The notes below the pieces were generated by a model, which was not told where the DNA came from, searched no databases, and saw nothing but the letters and a program-made list of their open reading frames with translations. From Bugulina stolonifera (lineage: Eukaryota > Bryozoa > Gymnolaemata > Cheilostomatida > Bugulidae), in NCBI GenBank assembly GCA_935421135.1, contig OW285194.1:13849376-13913375 (forward strand): a DNA stretch of 64,000 nt, read 5' to 3'. Position 1 is the first letter of the stretch. Each line of letters starts with the position of its first letter. This document shows, in pieces, positions 1 to 12,718 of the stretch. A program made the translations under genes and the position numbers.

Positions 1-1939
1 GTGTGCTCTTTATGGAAAGAAATGCTGCTACTGGGGTACAGATGTACACATATGTAAAACAGGTATTCCCGTGAATACCACCCCTAAACAAGGTAAAGTA
101 AATACCTCAGCTTGATATAGAAACCATTAGTAACAGCAATAAATAGTCATTGCACATATTAGCATGCTGTATAACAACTAGAATACACTACACTATCTAC
201 AATAAACCAGAAGTCAAGAAATTCTTGTATTCACAAGTTTAAACTTACTCAGTTACTAACCATAGCAGCTGTTATGACATTCTAGAGAGAGAAAGCCTGG
301 TAATGCTTTTCTCGAGACATTGACAGTACATGCTACACAAAATAGGGCCAATAAAATTGTGAAATTTGTGAATTTAGTAATTGAAACTATATCGGCAAAC
401 ATTTGCAAACACTAATTATAATACAATCACATGCAGTTCAACATGCTGATGATGTGATAAAAGTTATTTTTCCATATCATAATTATCTCAATCATCCCAG
501 GTTTTGTTAGGTTTTCTCATTTCAATGGTATTCAATCCTTGTTAGGTTCATGTCCGCCAGCCTTGATGAACAATAATTACTGGTCTGGTCGCACCTGGTC
601 TCGCTGGGTACCCCAAGCAAGGCACGAGTGTAGGTATGATGTTCAGTGCGCCGGTGACCAGAAATGCTGCAGTAGAACTCATGGTGGTCGGAGGGAATGC
701 ACAGACCCTGCTGGCTATGCGACCCCAACTACTCCTTCACCTGGACCAGTTGCTTCTACACAGGTACAGTATACCTTCCAAAGCATAGCAAAAGTCCCAA
801 CTTCCTCAACTAGGCTTGGTATTACATGTCTTTTGAATCCTTAGGGCTCTCATCCTAAATTTTGATAGAAGATTCTTTGAGGAAGAGGGGTGGGGGCGGA
901 GGTAGAGATGGTGCGTCTTCACATGAGTGTAACTCAATTATTAGAAATTCTGTCTATGATGTAGCAGAAGTTAACAATCACGTCTTACACAGCTAGATTA
1001 CTTTGTAGGACTGGGGAAAGCTGAATGTTTTGGATCACGTTGTGAGCACAGTTGTATAGGTACAGTCAATTCAGTCCAGTCATGACCATCAACAAGTTTA
1101 TTATGTTCTGACTCTTCACATCTATTTTACTTATCTTACTTTAAATAATATCTTCGCTCCTCACTGTATGACCAACTCCCAATTTCCTGACTTGAAAGAC
1201 ACTATTTGCATTGAATCCAGTTTAACTCTTGACTTACCCAGTGAATCCTCCCCAAATATCTGACTGGTATACGACACACTTCTCAATCCACACTATCCAT
1301 CATGCTCTGACTGCTTCAACTTGTCAGTTGGAGGAAGTTTTATTTTTATCTTCATCGCTTGTAGAACTTGGTCTGTCCATCAGATCCTCTTGGCTTCATT
1401 ACTTTTTCCAATCCACCAATGGAATCACAATGTAGCACCGATGGTGAATGCGAAGGTGCTGCACTATGCTGCTGGTTTGAAGGAAGACATCAGTGCAAGG
1501 CAGGAGTGGACACAACACCTCGCCAGGGTAAGCATGACATCGTCTAGAAACCCTGGCTCTTGTACAGCGGCAGAACGCTCATAGCCCTTCAGATTTCTGA
1601 AGGAGAAGATGTGTCAGTATGAGAAGAACACGTAATAATAGTGTATTCTACTAGCAAGTAGTGTAGTCTGTCAGTAAGAAGTTAGTTGTACAATATTTAC
1701 TTACAAGGTCTCCCCTATACAGAGACTATTCCATCAATTGGCTCTGCCAACTATACAATCTGTAAAACTATGATCTGTACCTTACAGGAGAGTGTCCTAT
1801 GCCAACGACTACTGTAGGCTGTAAGATGGACCATGCAGGTTGTGCTCATGACTCTGAGTGTGGTGCTGGAGAGAAATGCTGTAAAACTCAGTCCTGTCAC
1901 TACAGTGAATGCCAACCAGCAGAATATAGTAATTTATAA
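1..1939 (+). CDS. WAP-domain secreted protein, gene 1 (5' partial)
   Basis: Four exons can be read: 1-92 (enters from the left edge), 546-763, 1365-1527 and 1788-1939, with GT-AG introns and phases 1, 0, 1 that close in one frame to TAA at 1937-1939. Exons alternate between two kinds. Exons 1 and 3 encode a six-Cys WAP-like module containing KCC or LCC and ending in TTPxQG. Exons 2 and 4 encode a full eight-Cys WAP (four-disulfide core) module starting GxCP and containing the paired Cys (QKCC, EKCC). A Thr/Pro-rich linker ends exon 2. The order is A-B-A-B, so at least four modules; the signal peptide exon must lie left of the window. WAP proteins are usually secreted protease inhibitors or antimicrobial proteins; that role is inferred. 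An AATAAA overlaps the stop codon (1938-1943). Confidence 0.85.
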
Positions 1940-2656
1940 TAAAATATGCATCTATCTATTTATTATATTAAATAATTGTATCCCTGTTTAAAATATTATA
2001 TTCTTTATATTTTAACAACAATCCTGTTGCCATCTTCAGACGATTCTTCCACTTATAGTTCTACGTCTATCACTATATTCATGTTCTACTAAATAATTTG
2101 ACAACCAGATTGCTACTGAAATACAAGGAATATCACATGTTATCAGCTAATCCGTATTATGTTATTGCTTAACATTCAAATTTTAACCCACACAAACATT
2201 TTCTAATTATATTAATAATTATATCCCCTTAATAAAGCTTGATAATAGAAACATTGGATTTTTAATGAAAGCGTACAGTACATATATATATTAGACCTGA
2301 TAAGGTGTCCGATGCGTTGGTGAAATCTACCAAACTTTTTTCCTCTTCAGTCATCAGAATATTATTTATCTTGAAACTAATATATTAAAGATGAAAAACT
2401 GACTGAGAGGTTCCTATATAAGAAAATAATGTCAAAAGACTAGCATTTATTACAAAATTTGGTTACTGCTGGTAAATGACACCTTTATTGTACAAGTACA
2501 TAATACATGATACCCCTGTTGTACCGGGTGCCTGCTACCACTGTTGCATAGGGCACCTGCCAATCTTACTGTATAAAAATGTTTGCTGCGGGTAACACAC
2601 AGGTAAACCTGACCACTGCTACTTGTAGATAGAGACCTCAGGACCAAAACTTTATA
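1940..2656. other. AT-rich intergenic stretch
   Basis: I see no coding exon here. It is AT-rich spacer between WAP gene 1 and the 11-bp satellite. Confidence 0.5.
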
Positions 2657-3461
2657 CAACTGACCAACAACTGACCAACAACTGACCAACAACTGACCAA
2701 CAACTGACCAACAACTGACCAACAACTGACCAACAACTGACCAACAACTGACCAACAACTGACCAACAACTGACCAACAACTGACCAACAACTGACCAAC
2801 AACTGACCAACAACTGACCAACAACTGACCAACAACTGACCAACAACTGACCAACAACTGACCAACAACTGACCAACAACTGACCAACAACTGACCAACA
2901 ACTGACCAACAACTGACCAACAACTGACCAACAACTGACCAACAACTGACCAACAACTGACCAACAACTGACCAACAACTGACCAACAACTGACCAACAA
3001 CTGACCAACAACTGACCAACAACTGACCAACAACTGACCAACAACTGACCAACAACTGACCAACAACTGACCAACAACTGACCAACAACTGACCAACAAC
3101 TGACCAACAACTGACCAACAACTGACCAACAACTGACCAACAACTGACCAACAACTGACCAACAACTGACCAACAACTGACCAACAACTGACCAACAACT
3201 GACCAACAACTGACCAACAACTGACCAACAACTGACCAACAACTGACCAACAACTGACCAACAACTGACCAACAACTGACCAACAACTGACCAACAACTG
3301 ACCAACAACTGACCAACAACTGACCAACAACTGGCCAACAACTGGCCAACAACTGGCCAACAACTGACCAACAACTGATCAACAACTGACCAACAACTGA
3401 CCAACAACTGACCAACAACTGACCAACAACTGACCAACAACTGACCAACAACTGACCAACA
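2657..3461. repeat. 11-bp tandem satellite, about 73 copies
   Basis: The unit ctgaccaacaa is repeated almost without change. Near 3330-3362 three neighbouring copies carry ctggccaacaa, and one copy at about 3374 carries ctgatcaacaa. Because 11 is not a multiple of three and the unit has no stop in one direction, all three minus-strand frames stay open and give overlapping long frames with an 11-residue period (LLVSCWSVVGQ). These are an arithmetic by-product of the repeat, not genes. Confidence 0.95.
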
Positions 3462-6400
3462 GGTCCAAAGTTCTCCTATCACATATATTATTGTGCATGC
3501 ATAGGACCGATCACTGTTCCCAGGTCGGGCTGCTATAAGTTGTTCTTGACAATTTACAAACATTATTAATGATTAAAGTATTTACAATAGAACACATGGA
3601 ATTCAGTCAGTCAATCATGAGTTATAGAGATAGCAATCCATAGTTCACTACAGTATACAGACTTGTCTAGTCTCCTGGAGTCTGCTGAATCTTCCGGAGA
3701 TTTGATTAAATCTTCCTCATTTTCCTAATCTCCAGCATTCCTACTGAGATTCACTGATTGAACTGTCAGAAAATATACTACTGTTTTGTCATTAAATTCT
3801 CATTACATGTATAGCAATGATAATAAGCTACAAGCTGTATTAATACAGATGATACAGGTTGACAGTGGTGGCCGTTGACAGTGGTGGCCGTTGACAGTGG
3901 TGGCCGTTGACAGTGGTGGCCAGCTAGTTATAGTACAATGTCATGACACTGTATGTTGATATACAACTGGTAATTCTGGTAAGTGAAAGTTGTAATGTAA
4001 TATACATGTAGTGTACATATTGTAATGGTAGCGGCGTACACTTACATTACGCACTTTCATTACGCACTTTCATTCATAGAGGTAGAAGACGAAGCCCTAG
4101 CAATCCTGAATGCCTTCTTGTTACTTTTGTTGACTATTATAATATCTTGTGGACAGCATTAAAATATAAATTGCTATAAGCTGTGCATATAAAATATGCT
4201 CCCCAAACAGACCACTTGTAGAATCTGAAATGGATGTATGGCAAATAACTATATAATACTTGAAATCCACTCTTTCTGATGTGATCAGTGTTGTGATGTG
4301 TGACTGCATTGTGTAATATGGTGCATTTTACTCACCGAACATGGCCGTGCTAGTAGGTACATGTATATAATATAATAGGGTATATCAAAAAGGTCAATGT
4401 GGAGTCCCTACTATCTTATTAGCTTTGTTGATTTATTGAAGATGGATTTTCAACTGATGATTTGTCAGGTGCAGTGAAGGTAGGTTAGATTCGTACACCT
4501 AACATACCTTTTACAGTTGAACGTGCTTGGCTGTGGGAATCTTGTTCCAGTGTGCAACCCCAATTCACCAGCTGAATTAGAACTTGGCATATACAATGTA
4601 TTATGACTGTATACAATGTATATACCGATATGATACTGGTATGATATGTGATTACATGATTCCATGGTACTCATGCAACTGGGTTGACCTCTGTTACTGC
4701 ACAATCTACAAAAATATAACCATTGACTCATCAGATCCTGACGTTCTGAGACTGATTGTGGAAGTATTGAATTGAAACTACAAAAATATATTTGTGGATG
4801 ACATCAGTATTATATTCATTATAATTACAAAATTGTTTCATAGCAGATCGGCAAATAGCAGATGTTCGAATACATTAATAACAATTAGAAGTAATTATAG
4901 CACAACCCCTAACCTCTATGCAAACAGATTTACGCTAACTATATAATTATATGCATGTATTTTGTTTTTTATAAAAATATATTATAGTTGTATAATCAAT
5001 AATACACTTGTAAATACAATTACGTCAGCATTATTTAAATTCTAACAGTTTATGTTTTGGTTATTATTACCAGGAACACCTCGCTGAGCGTGATAGCACC
5101 TGTGTAATACTGAATAAAATTAATTCATATTGCTGCATATCGCTATTTATCTAGGGTGTAATGTGCAGCATTCGAATATGCCTATTGAGATGATCCAGTA
5201 TAACCGAATAATCCTGTAATGACGTGATGAATCCCCAATACCAAGCAACTTCAAAAAGGAAGTACATGTAATTTATGCAAGTAGACAATAAATTCAAGTG
5301 GGATATTTTACCAAAATACATTTTATTTTCTGATCAAGGCTGAGTATCAGCTAGCACTAAACTCATGTTTTACTAGAGAAAGTTGCCCCATAGGTATGTT
5401 ATAATTATAATTAATTAATAGTAATTAATAGTAATAATATTAGTATTTAGTAATTAGTAATTAGTATTATTAGTAATTAGTAATTAGTAACTAATAGCAC
5501 ATTGTGTAGACATGTGATTACTACACTAGCAGTGTCATCAGAAGTTCCGACCAATGAGGAATTGCCTCTAGAAAGAATTCTGACAGTACAAAGAAAGATT
5601 ATGTGTCCCACACAAGTCATGCAGTTCAATCTGCCAATGTTTGGTTTAGGCTGACAGTTCAGGTGGTACATACATGTATTATGCACCTCCCAGAATATTC
5701 ATAAGCGTAGTTAGACTAGTCATAAGGCTAATTGAGACAGTGAATGTACAAAACTCATAGATAAAAGCTCACCAGGCAGTAAGTGGTATAAGCACAGACC
5801 TGACTTTCTCCTCATATTGAAATATTCAAGGTACACAGACCATGAATTATTTTCTTTTAATTCAAGACAAGTCATAACAAACAATCTACTGTGATGGTTA
5901 GTAAGGTCCATGTTGGCATATAACAGTCAACACATTGTAAGACAGTGTAATGATCAGCTTAAAATAGAGTCCATCCTGGTTTGCAATAAACATGCTTTGT
6001 ATCAGAGTATGCTATATTTGGAAAAAAGCATTCGAATACATGTGAAACATCGTCCGTGTTGACTTGTGTTGAAGGTAGTCATAGTGGTAGTCCACAAATA
6101 CAAAAGTTGAGTTTTATTATTCCTGTGTCAGAACAGATAATATCACGTTGTTAATATGATCAAAAATAACTTACAAATTGGAAACGGAGCTTGTAACATG
6201 TAACAGTGTATAACATGCCACATGTAACACAATGTGTTAAAAATTGAAGCTCATTTAAATTTTATATAATTTTGTCTTCAGCCTTGGATTCATAACATGT
6301 ACATGTACAATCAACAAAATGCAATTACTAACAAAGCCATTGCTGTGATAAATTGTTATCCATACATGTTGCCGTATCATACACATGTGTGATCATATAT

Positions 6401-6553
6401 TATAATATTATTATATATTGTATATAGATGTGATCATTATAATTATGTTTTGACCAGATCTATGTCACTTTTGTACAGACAGCGGTAGCCGACACGCACT
6501 CAACTCCCTGATCTCTTCAGTAACTGCACGTTCACATCTACGTTAGAGACGTC
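3462..6553. other. Intergenic, no confident gene
   Basis: About 3 kb with no gene I can support. It holds the 16-bp repeat at 3858-3921, a short direct repeat of cattacgcacttt near 4043-4070, and TAATTAG-type low-complexity DNA at about 5400-5490. Two short protein-like stretches (about 4079-4159 and 4516-4610, plus strand) are listed under findings. The last 70 bases before 6554 would be the receptor's 5' untranslated region. Confidence 0.4.
3858..3921. repeat. 16-bp tandem repeat, four perfect copies
   Basis: Four identical copies of gttgacagtggtggcc lie head to tail. Perfect identity suggests recent expansion. Confidence 0.95.
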
Positions 6554-7537
6554 ATGGCAGCCAATGGAACTACTCAGACAATAGATTGGATGCTGAATCT
6601 ATGTCAACGTTATGCAGGGGAATGTGAGTATCCGATAATATCCAGAATTGTGGTGGCCATCAACGTTCTGAGCATATTGTTCAACCTGCTTCACTTGGTT
6701 ATTCTCTCTCGCCTCGGAAATTTGAAGAAAACAAAATATTTTACCATCCTTCTGAACATAGGTGCTGCTGACATTGCAGCTAGCATGTCATTTATCACTC
6801 TGCTGGACTGTTTAATCAATTCTTACATATCAGGGTTACCAAGACCTTCCGCACAAGCATACATATTCATATTTTCTGCTTTCAATCAAGGCTCAACTAC
6901 CCTTCGGAATTGTGTGTTGGCTATGGGCTCCTACGAGAAGTACATAGCGATATGTAAACCATTCCGTTACGGGGATGATAAGCTGGTGGACAATCTAAGA
7001 ATATCTTATGGAGTGATTTGGATTCTTTGCTTCCTGTTGACCTCTGTTATTCACTGCACAGTGTTAAATGACTTGTGTGTTGATGAATATGGCTCCGTCG
7101 CTAAGACAGGCGATGTTCTATTCACACTATCCCATCTCATATCAATAACTGTTCCCGCTGTTATCACCATAACACTACTTTCCTTGGCCTGGAGGGAGTT
7201 GAGACAAATGGAGCGAGTTAATACCACGAGGTCATGTGATCCGGAAGTCACAAAAGCGGTCAAGTATATAACGGTGACCAGTGCTTTATTCTTGCTCTCG
7301 TTTGTGCCGATGTTTGCTGGTTTAGTACTGGAAGAAATAAAGGAAATTCCAATGATTGCAACTGCTGCTCTCTACTGGTTCGTATTTGTCTACCATGCGG
7401 CGTACGGGATTCTCAATGTTATTGTTTACATATACATGAATCCAAGTTACATAACTAATGTCAAACGGCTCTTCCAAAGAAATCCATCTTCTGTGAAACC
7501 TGCTAATTCCACTACAACAACTTCAAACACAGCCTAA
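6554..7537 (+). CDS. Rhodopsin-like (class A) G-protein-coupled receptor, intronless
   Basis: A single 327-residue open frame with seven hydrophobic segments, at about residues 29-52, 62-88, 101-125, 148-170, 187-212, 235-258 and 266-294. The third segment ends in SYEKYIAICKP, so Glu128-Lys129-Tyr130 stands where class A receptors have DRY. The seventh has Asn288-Val-Ile-Val-Tyr292, which fits NPxxY with Pro replaced by Val, followed by a helix-8-like basic stretch (NVKRLFQR). Asn4-Gly-Thr is a possible N-glycosylation site in the outer N-terminus. The usual Cys at the outer end of segment 3 is not evident. The start is the first ATG of the frame. The ligand is unknown, and I cannot place it in a named subfamily. 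It is the only intronless gene in the window, which is common for lineage-expanded receptors or retrocopies. Confidence 0.9.
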   Translation: MAANGTTQTIDWMLNLCQRYAGECEYPIISRIVVAINVLSILFNLLHLVILSRLGNLKKTKYFTILLNIGAADIAASMSFITLLDCLINSYISGLPRPSAQAYIFIFSAFNQGSTTLRNCVLAMGSYEKYIAICKPFRYGDDKLVDNLRISYGVIWILCFLLTSVIHCTVLNDLCVDEYGSVAKTGDVLFTLSHLISITVPAVITITLLSLAWRELRQMERVNTTRSCDPEVTKAVKYITVTSALFLLSFVPMFAGLVLEEIKEIPMIATAALYWFVFVYHAAYGILNVIVYIYMNPSYITNVKRLFQRNPSSVKPANSTTTTSNTA

Positions 7538-8937
7538 ATGGGAGGACCTCATGAAACTATCTCTTAGCAAACCAAACCAGGTGCCATCTTGCAACATTGT
7601 TAAGCATAGCTCTTCGTCAGTTCAACAAATTTTCTACCAATCTCCAACCCTTGGGTATAACGTATTTTATTGTTCATAGGTTGTGAATCTCAAGAGAGAT
7701 AGTATTGTGAGACAACGGTGGACAACTTTTTTAGTCATAGTTTACATTGTCTATCTCTTGTCAAGGATATAATGCATGTTGTTTAGGCCTTGCAGCTATA
7801 TTGTAGGTAGTCTGTGCATTGTGTAGCTCATAATTTTTGGTATAGAAACAGTGTTCATTTTCTTATTAATCGTAGAATATAACGCACTGTAAGTTGTCCA
7901 ATGTATGAAGGTATTATTTGCATGCATGTTGAAATATAATGTTTAATAATCGGAGGATATGTCAATCGTTCAATATGTTTTAAATACAGACCACTGACAT
8001 GTATAGTAGATATTTCCATCACACACGTGTTCATTCCTTCGCTGGTGTCAGAAAATTTATCTACACATACAGTGTATTTCAAGATTATACCAAGACAGTA
8101 ACACAGTCTAATTTACCTACAGACATAATGTCAATTATTTAATGGCCAGTAACTGAAGCATCAGCTGTCAAAATTAATGAAGGTATAGATCAGTGTGAAT
8201 TCAGTTAGATATTACAGAATAGCCAGGATATATAATAGTGACTAATATTACATTGAATCAATGCAACAGACATATTAATAGAATTAAATATTGTAAAAGC
8301 AATAATTAATATGTATATACTGTTTGTGGTACGTAAAAAGTTTTACATTGTATAATGGTGAATGGTAGTGGAGAACATAAGCATTTCTGTTGTGTTATTA
8401 CTGTTATATTTCTATAACGTCCTCTGATGCTGATAGCTGGATATCAAAATATAACAGTAATGACATGAAATGATTTGTCCTGTACCACTACTCATTGCAT
8501 AGAAGTAGACTACATTTACTTGTGTTATTAGAAAGTTCTAGAATATAAAGAAAATAGTCTGCGACACTTGCATAGTCTAACACATCATATACATGTAGGT
8601 GAATGAAAGGTAGATATAGCATAAACATTTAATTGAAGTATGAACGTAGTATATAATTATCTTACAAGTACATCAAGGTGAACATAAAACAATATAATAG
8701 TTTTATTGGAAGTCTTACATATAAAATGTTACAGATATATTATTGTGTCTTATCTTCGTTTGATGTTTTATATTCAAAGTATCATCAAAATGGTTATCCT
8801 ACACTTTGATCGAACTCATACTGAATGCTAAAAATATAGGGTCAGTGGATTATTGATCTTATGCCTGAATAGTATACACTACACATTACGCAACGCTGTC
8901 AGATGGTAAAATTTTGAATTATATATTATCTTTTCAG
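7538..8937. other. Intergenic, AT-rich
   Basis: Spacer after the receptor gene. I see no credible exon on either strand. Confidence 0.45.
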
Positions 8938-9022
8938 AAGCGGAATATAAAGTTGAGGGAAGAGAACGGATCTGTACTTAACTCTCCTGGGAGTTCTGTC
9001 TGTTACAGCTTATTCCTCTGCT
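8938..9022 (+). pseudogene. Orphan WAP-family signal-peptide exon, start codon lost
   Basis: This segment aligns along its whole length with the second (signal peptide) exons of WAP genes 2-4: a pyrimidine-rich acceptor ending ttttcag, a short leader, then 19 codons reading xDLYLTLLGVLSVTAYSSA, then a GT donor (gtatgt). The position of the initiator Met is ACG at 8966-8968, and the following Asn is Asp. No WAP-domain exon follows before the next gene at 13.3 kb. It is best explained as a remnant of a fifth family member. Non-AUG initiation or splicing to a distant exon is not excluded but is unlikely. Confidence 0.75.
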
Positions 9023-9129
9023 GTATGTTAATGTAGTCACTGACCCAAGTGAATCTCAGCCAATGTACATCATATTTATCTGCTGTATGGACTATACATA
9101 ATCATCAGGTGGATAATGTAGCTATTGGC

Positions 9130-9640
9130 TATTTATGTATATACTTGTATATACATGTCTACACAACATGTATATACATGTATATACATGCCTACACAAC
9201 ATGTATATACATGTATATTCATGTATATACTTGTATATACATGTCTACACAACATGTATATACATGTCTACACAACATGTATATTCATGTATATACATGT
9301 ATATACATGTCTACACAACATGTATATTCATGTATATACAATCATGTTGTGTAGACATGTATATACATGTATATACATGTTGTGTAGACATGTATATACA
9401 TGTATAGACATGTATATACATGTCTACACAACATGTATATTCATGTATATACATGTATATACATGTATATACATGTCTACACAACATGTATATTCATGTA
9501 TATACATGTATATTCATGTATATACATGAATATACATGTATATACATGTTGTGTAGACATGTATATACATGTATAGACATGTATATACATGTTGTGTAGA
9601 CATGTATATACATGTATATGTGCATGTATATTATGTACAT
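9130..9640. repeat. TATATACATG microsatellite with inverted blocks
   Basis: Built almost only from tatatacatg, with a second motif gtctacacaaca placed between blocks. That motif appears on the plus strand at about 9150-9320 and 9420-9500, and as its reverse complement tgttgtgtagac at about 9345-9395 and 9547-9602, so the array can fold into large hairpins. The open frames across it (MYIHVYTC repeats) are repeat artefacts. Confidence 0.9.
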
Positions 9641-11401
9641 TTATATAATATGTATGAGTATACGATTGCTCATACCTCTGTGCCTATCTAAACTACTAAA
9701 CTACTACTAAGCCTTGCTTGTACAGAAATAATTAAAATGAGGAGTTATTCCACTCTATTACTTAAATGAGAGGGCAACTACCCAAATATAAGTACACAGT
9801 TATGAGCTCTCCCATTGTGTAATTTTAACTAGCAGCTTTGAACAGAATTTGAAGATTGTGGAAGGCAGCTTTTTATCTGTTTAGTGCGATTCTCTCTCAA
9901 CAGACGATAATACTTTTAGCAGGCTCTCTGCAGCTTAGAAACCCCCTTACAACTACATAACACTGATCTTCTTCTAGAAAATTGATTGAGAGAGACAACC
10001 ACGCTGTTTTGCTGTTTCCGATACATACATGTATGTATTTCTCTTGTATACATACAGTACATCATCATGTTGATGCTATCAGGAATTCTTACTTGTTTCT
10101 AATGTTAACCTGCACGATATAAAGCTAGCTTGCTAAATTTACCCAAAGATTATGGTAGTAGTATATCTAGCTGAAAAACCATAATGATTGTAAAAGCAAA
10201 TTTTATTGTCAACATGACCTAATAACATGACTGTGCTATTTAGCAGTTGTTATACTCACATTTTTGTATAAGAAATTACTATATATTTACTAATTGCTGT
10301 GAATAAAATCTCTACAACTCCAATAATTGTGAGTACTAATATGCGTTTTCTGTTTTCTATATTATATCTTCATGATTATCTGTCTATTAGGTCTGGAATC
10401 TTTCAATATTTTAAATACTTTTATATATACCATACGTGTTAAGTGTTACGTGTTAAGTGTTAAGTGTTACGTGTTACGTGTTACGTGTTACGTGTTACGT
10501 GTTACGTGTTACGTGTTACGTGTTACGTGTTATGTGTTGCGGCTGTAAGAAATAGATTAATGCAAGCATAACTAAAACCAAGTCCGTTAACATATTGGTT
10601 GACACATAAGATATCCCAGCACACACACACACTCCACTAACAAACAGCTGACCACTCTTGGTTCTTGCAGAGCATTGCATTACATACTTTACTCTTGTAC
10701 AGTGGAAAGTATCAAATTTGTGACAAGTGATTTTATATTTGAGAAGGAGGGCCACTGAAAATTAAGTTAAAGGCTACATGTGGGCCCTGGGACTGTAGTT
10801 TGGGTACCCCTGGCAAAATAGGTTGAACCTAGGCTGGCCTACCAGACCTTAGCTGTTACAAGGATCTCAGGTCATCCAAATTTTCTACTAGTACCTAGTG
10901 CATACAGTATGCTGGTACAGAGGGCCTACATAGTTTTATTTTTAAAGGAGAATTACTGTAGGACAACTCACTCTTGGCACAGAGCTATAAGTAGAATGGA
11001 CCCGAACCTCTCTATCATGTATGGCAGGCTATTTAAAGCTAAAATCACCAAAATATTACAAATAATAACAGTATATAATCTGTTAGCCCTAGAACCACAA
11101 TGACTAATAAATAATAATTAAGTGAAGGCGACTAATACCACCAATGTACGAGGCAAAACTTCTCAAGTAGGACAGCCCATTAATAGAAAAATCAGCTTCC
11201 AACCACTATGATGTACATGTATTAGGTATTACTTTCCACTCAATGCAAGGCCAACTGGAATTATGCCCTACTATGCTACTCTACATACAATAGTATAGAC
11301 ACACAAGTTATTATATTATTTAGTCTACAACTGAACCAATAAACGATTTTTTTTCTTTGTCAGTTGGTTATTGGCTGTGTCCTGTGTTTGATTGAGCTAA
11401 A
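9641..11401. other. Intergenic, no gene seen
   Basis: Apart from the 8-bp repeat at 10433-10537 I find no exon or element that I can support. Confidence 0.4.
10433..10537. repeat. 8-bp tandem repeat (acgtgtta)
   Basis: About 13 copies of acgtgtta. Early copies read aagtgtta, later ones are uniform. Confidence 0.9.
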
Positions 11402-11671
11402 AGGTGTCTTCGCGACCTCTTGGACAGACCCGGGTCGCAAATAAAATCACGAGATGGCCGTTCGACCAAGGCTAGAAGGGTTATTGGCCTGAGATTTTGC
11501 TTGGCTGGACAAAACCATCCATAGCCCATCAGCACACCTGATTTCTTCGCGTGAAAACGAGGATTTTGCTTTTGGCCCAGGCCGGTGTGTTCGCGACCCT
11601 GTGACAGATGTGTGCCGAAAAATATTTTCGTAAATTGGCCTGGGTCTAAAGCTTATGTTGCGAAGACACCT
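11402..11671. mobile_element. Small non-autonomous DNA transposon (MITE) with terminal inverted repeats
   Basis: A 270-bp block that is clearly more GC-rich than its surroundings begins AGGTGTCTTCGC and ends with the exact reverse complement GCGAAGACACCT (12 of 12). Flanking bases are taaa on the left and aaag on the right, so a target duplication of about three bases (aaa) is possible but not clear. It has no coding capacity. The superfamily is not assigned. Confidence 0.7.
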
Positions 11672-12679
11672 AAAGTCATTCTCGCTGCAAGTTCTACAAC
11701 TTACTACTAAAGCATGTAACCTCTGAACCTTAGCTGCTACACTTTATACTTAAGCTTCCATCACCTCTAGGGTTGTCTTTACTGTTTATAACTTTGTAAC
11801 ATCTACAGCCTACCGGTACCTAGAATACAGTATTGTATTTAGTGTCTGGCTGGGTGGCTGAGGCACAGCCGTATAGGGGAGAGTACAGGCCAGAGTACAG
11901 GGGAGAGCACAGGCCAGAGTACAGGAGAGGAAACCAGAATAGGCTGACTAAATGGGTCCGAGTGGGATCAAGGGGTCCAAGTTACAGTAGGTACAACACG
12001 TCTCGGAGAAATGATAATATAATAATAATATGGTAGGCTCTCGTGACCGAGCATGTCGGTGGTATTTTCATATACCACCTGCTTAGGTGTTTCTTATTTA
12101 TAGTGGTACGTGAGCTTACCAAGATCTCACCACCATTCTTCTGTCACTTTTCAGGGTGAAGCAATCTGCTACAAAGCTGGAGCATACAGTGCTGATGCTG
12201 CCATTTTGATCTGCCAGTGGTGACATACATGTATACAGCTGCTCTTGTTATGAAGAGAGCAGAGGTGGGTCTAATTACCCTGCATGCAGATGAGATTATA
12301 TACAGACAGTGGACCTCCGATATATTGAGTCCTGATCCGCAGGGACCGAGTGACCAGCCTTGTCACCATCCAGAATTAGATCCAGGCTGGCTGACCTAGA
12401 GGCAAGTATCTTGACCCCTAGGCCATACTGACTGACCATCTCGGACTACAAGCATAATAAAAGGTACAACTATATGTATATCAGATTACCAAAGACTATA
12501 AGTATTTGTCGGAGGTGGTGGATACAAAGTAATAACCAATAGCATGTAGGTTTACAGAAAGGGTAATAAAGAGTACCAAACAAAGAGGAAACATATATTT
12601 ATATAATTAACAAGACAAAGAAATCAAATTAAGACAATGCAATGGAATATAATATTAATGTTATTATTATTATATACAT

Positions 12680-12718
<39 letters not shown>

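Noticed and set aside
2450..3563. Three long overlapping minus-strand open frames
   Set aside because: They are produced by the 11-bp satellite, which has no stop in any minus-strand frame.
9049..9529. Three overlapping frames rich in Tyr, Ile, His and Cys
   Set aside because: Translation of the TATATACATG microsatellite.
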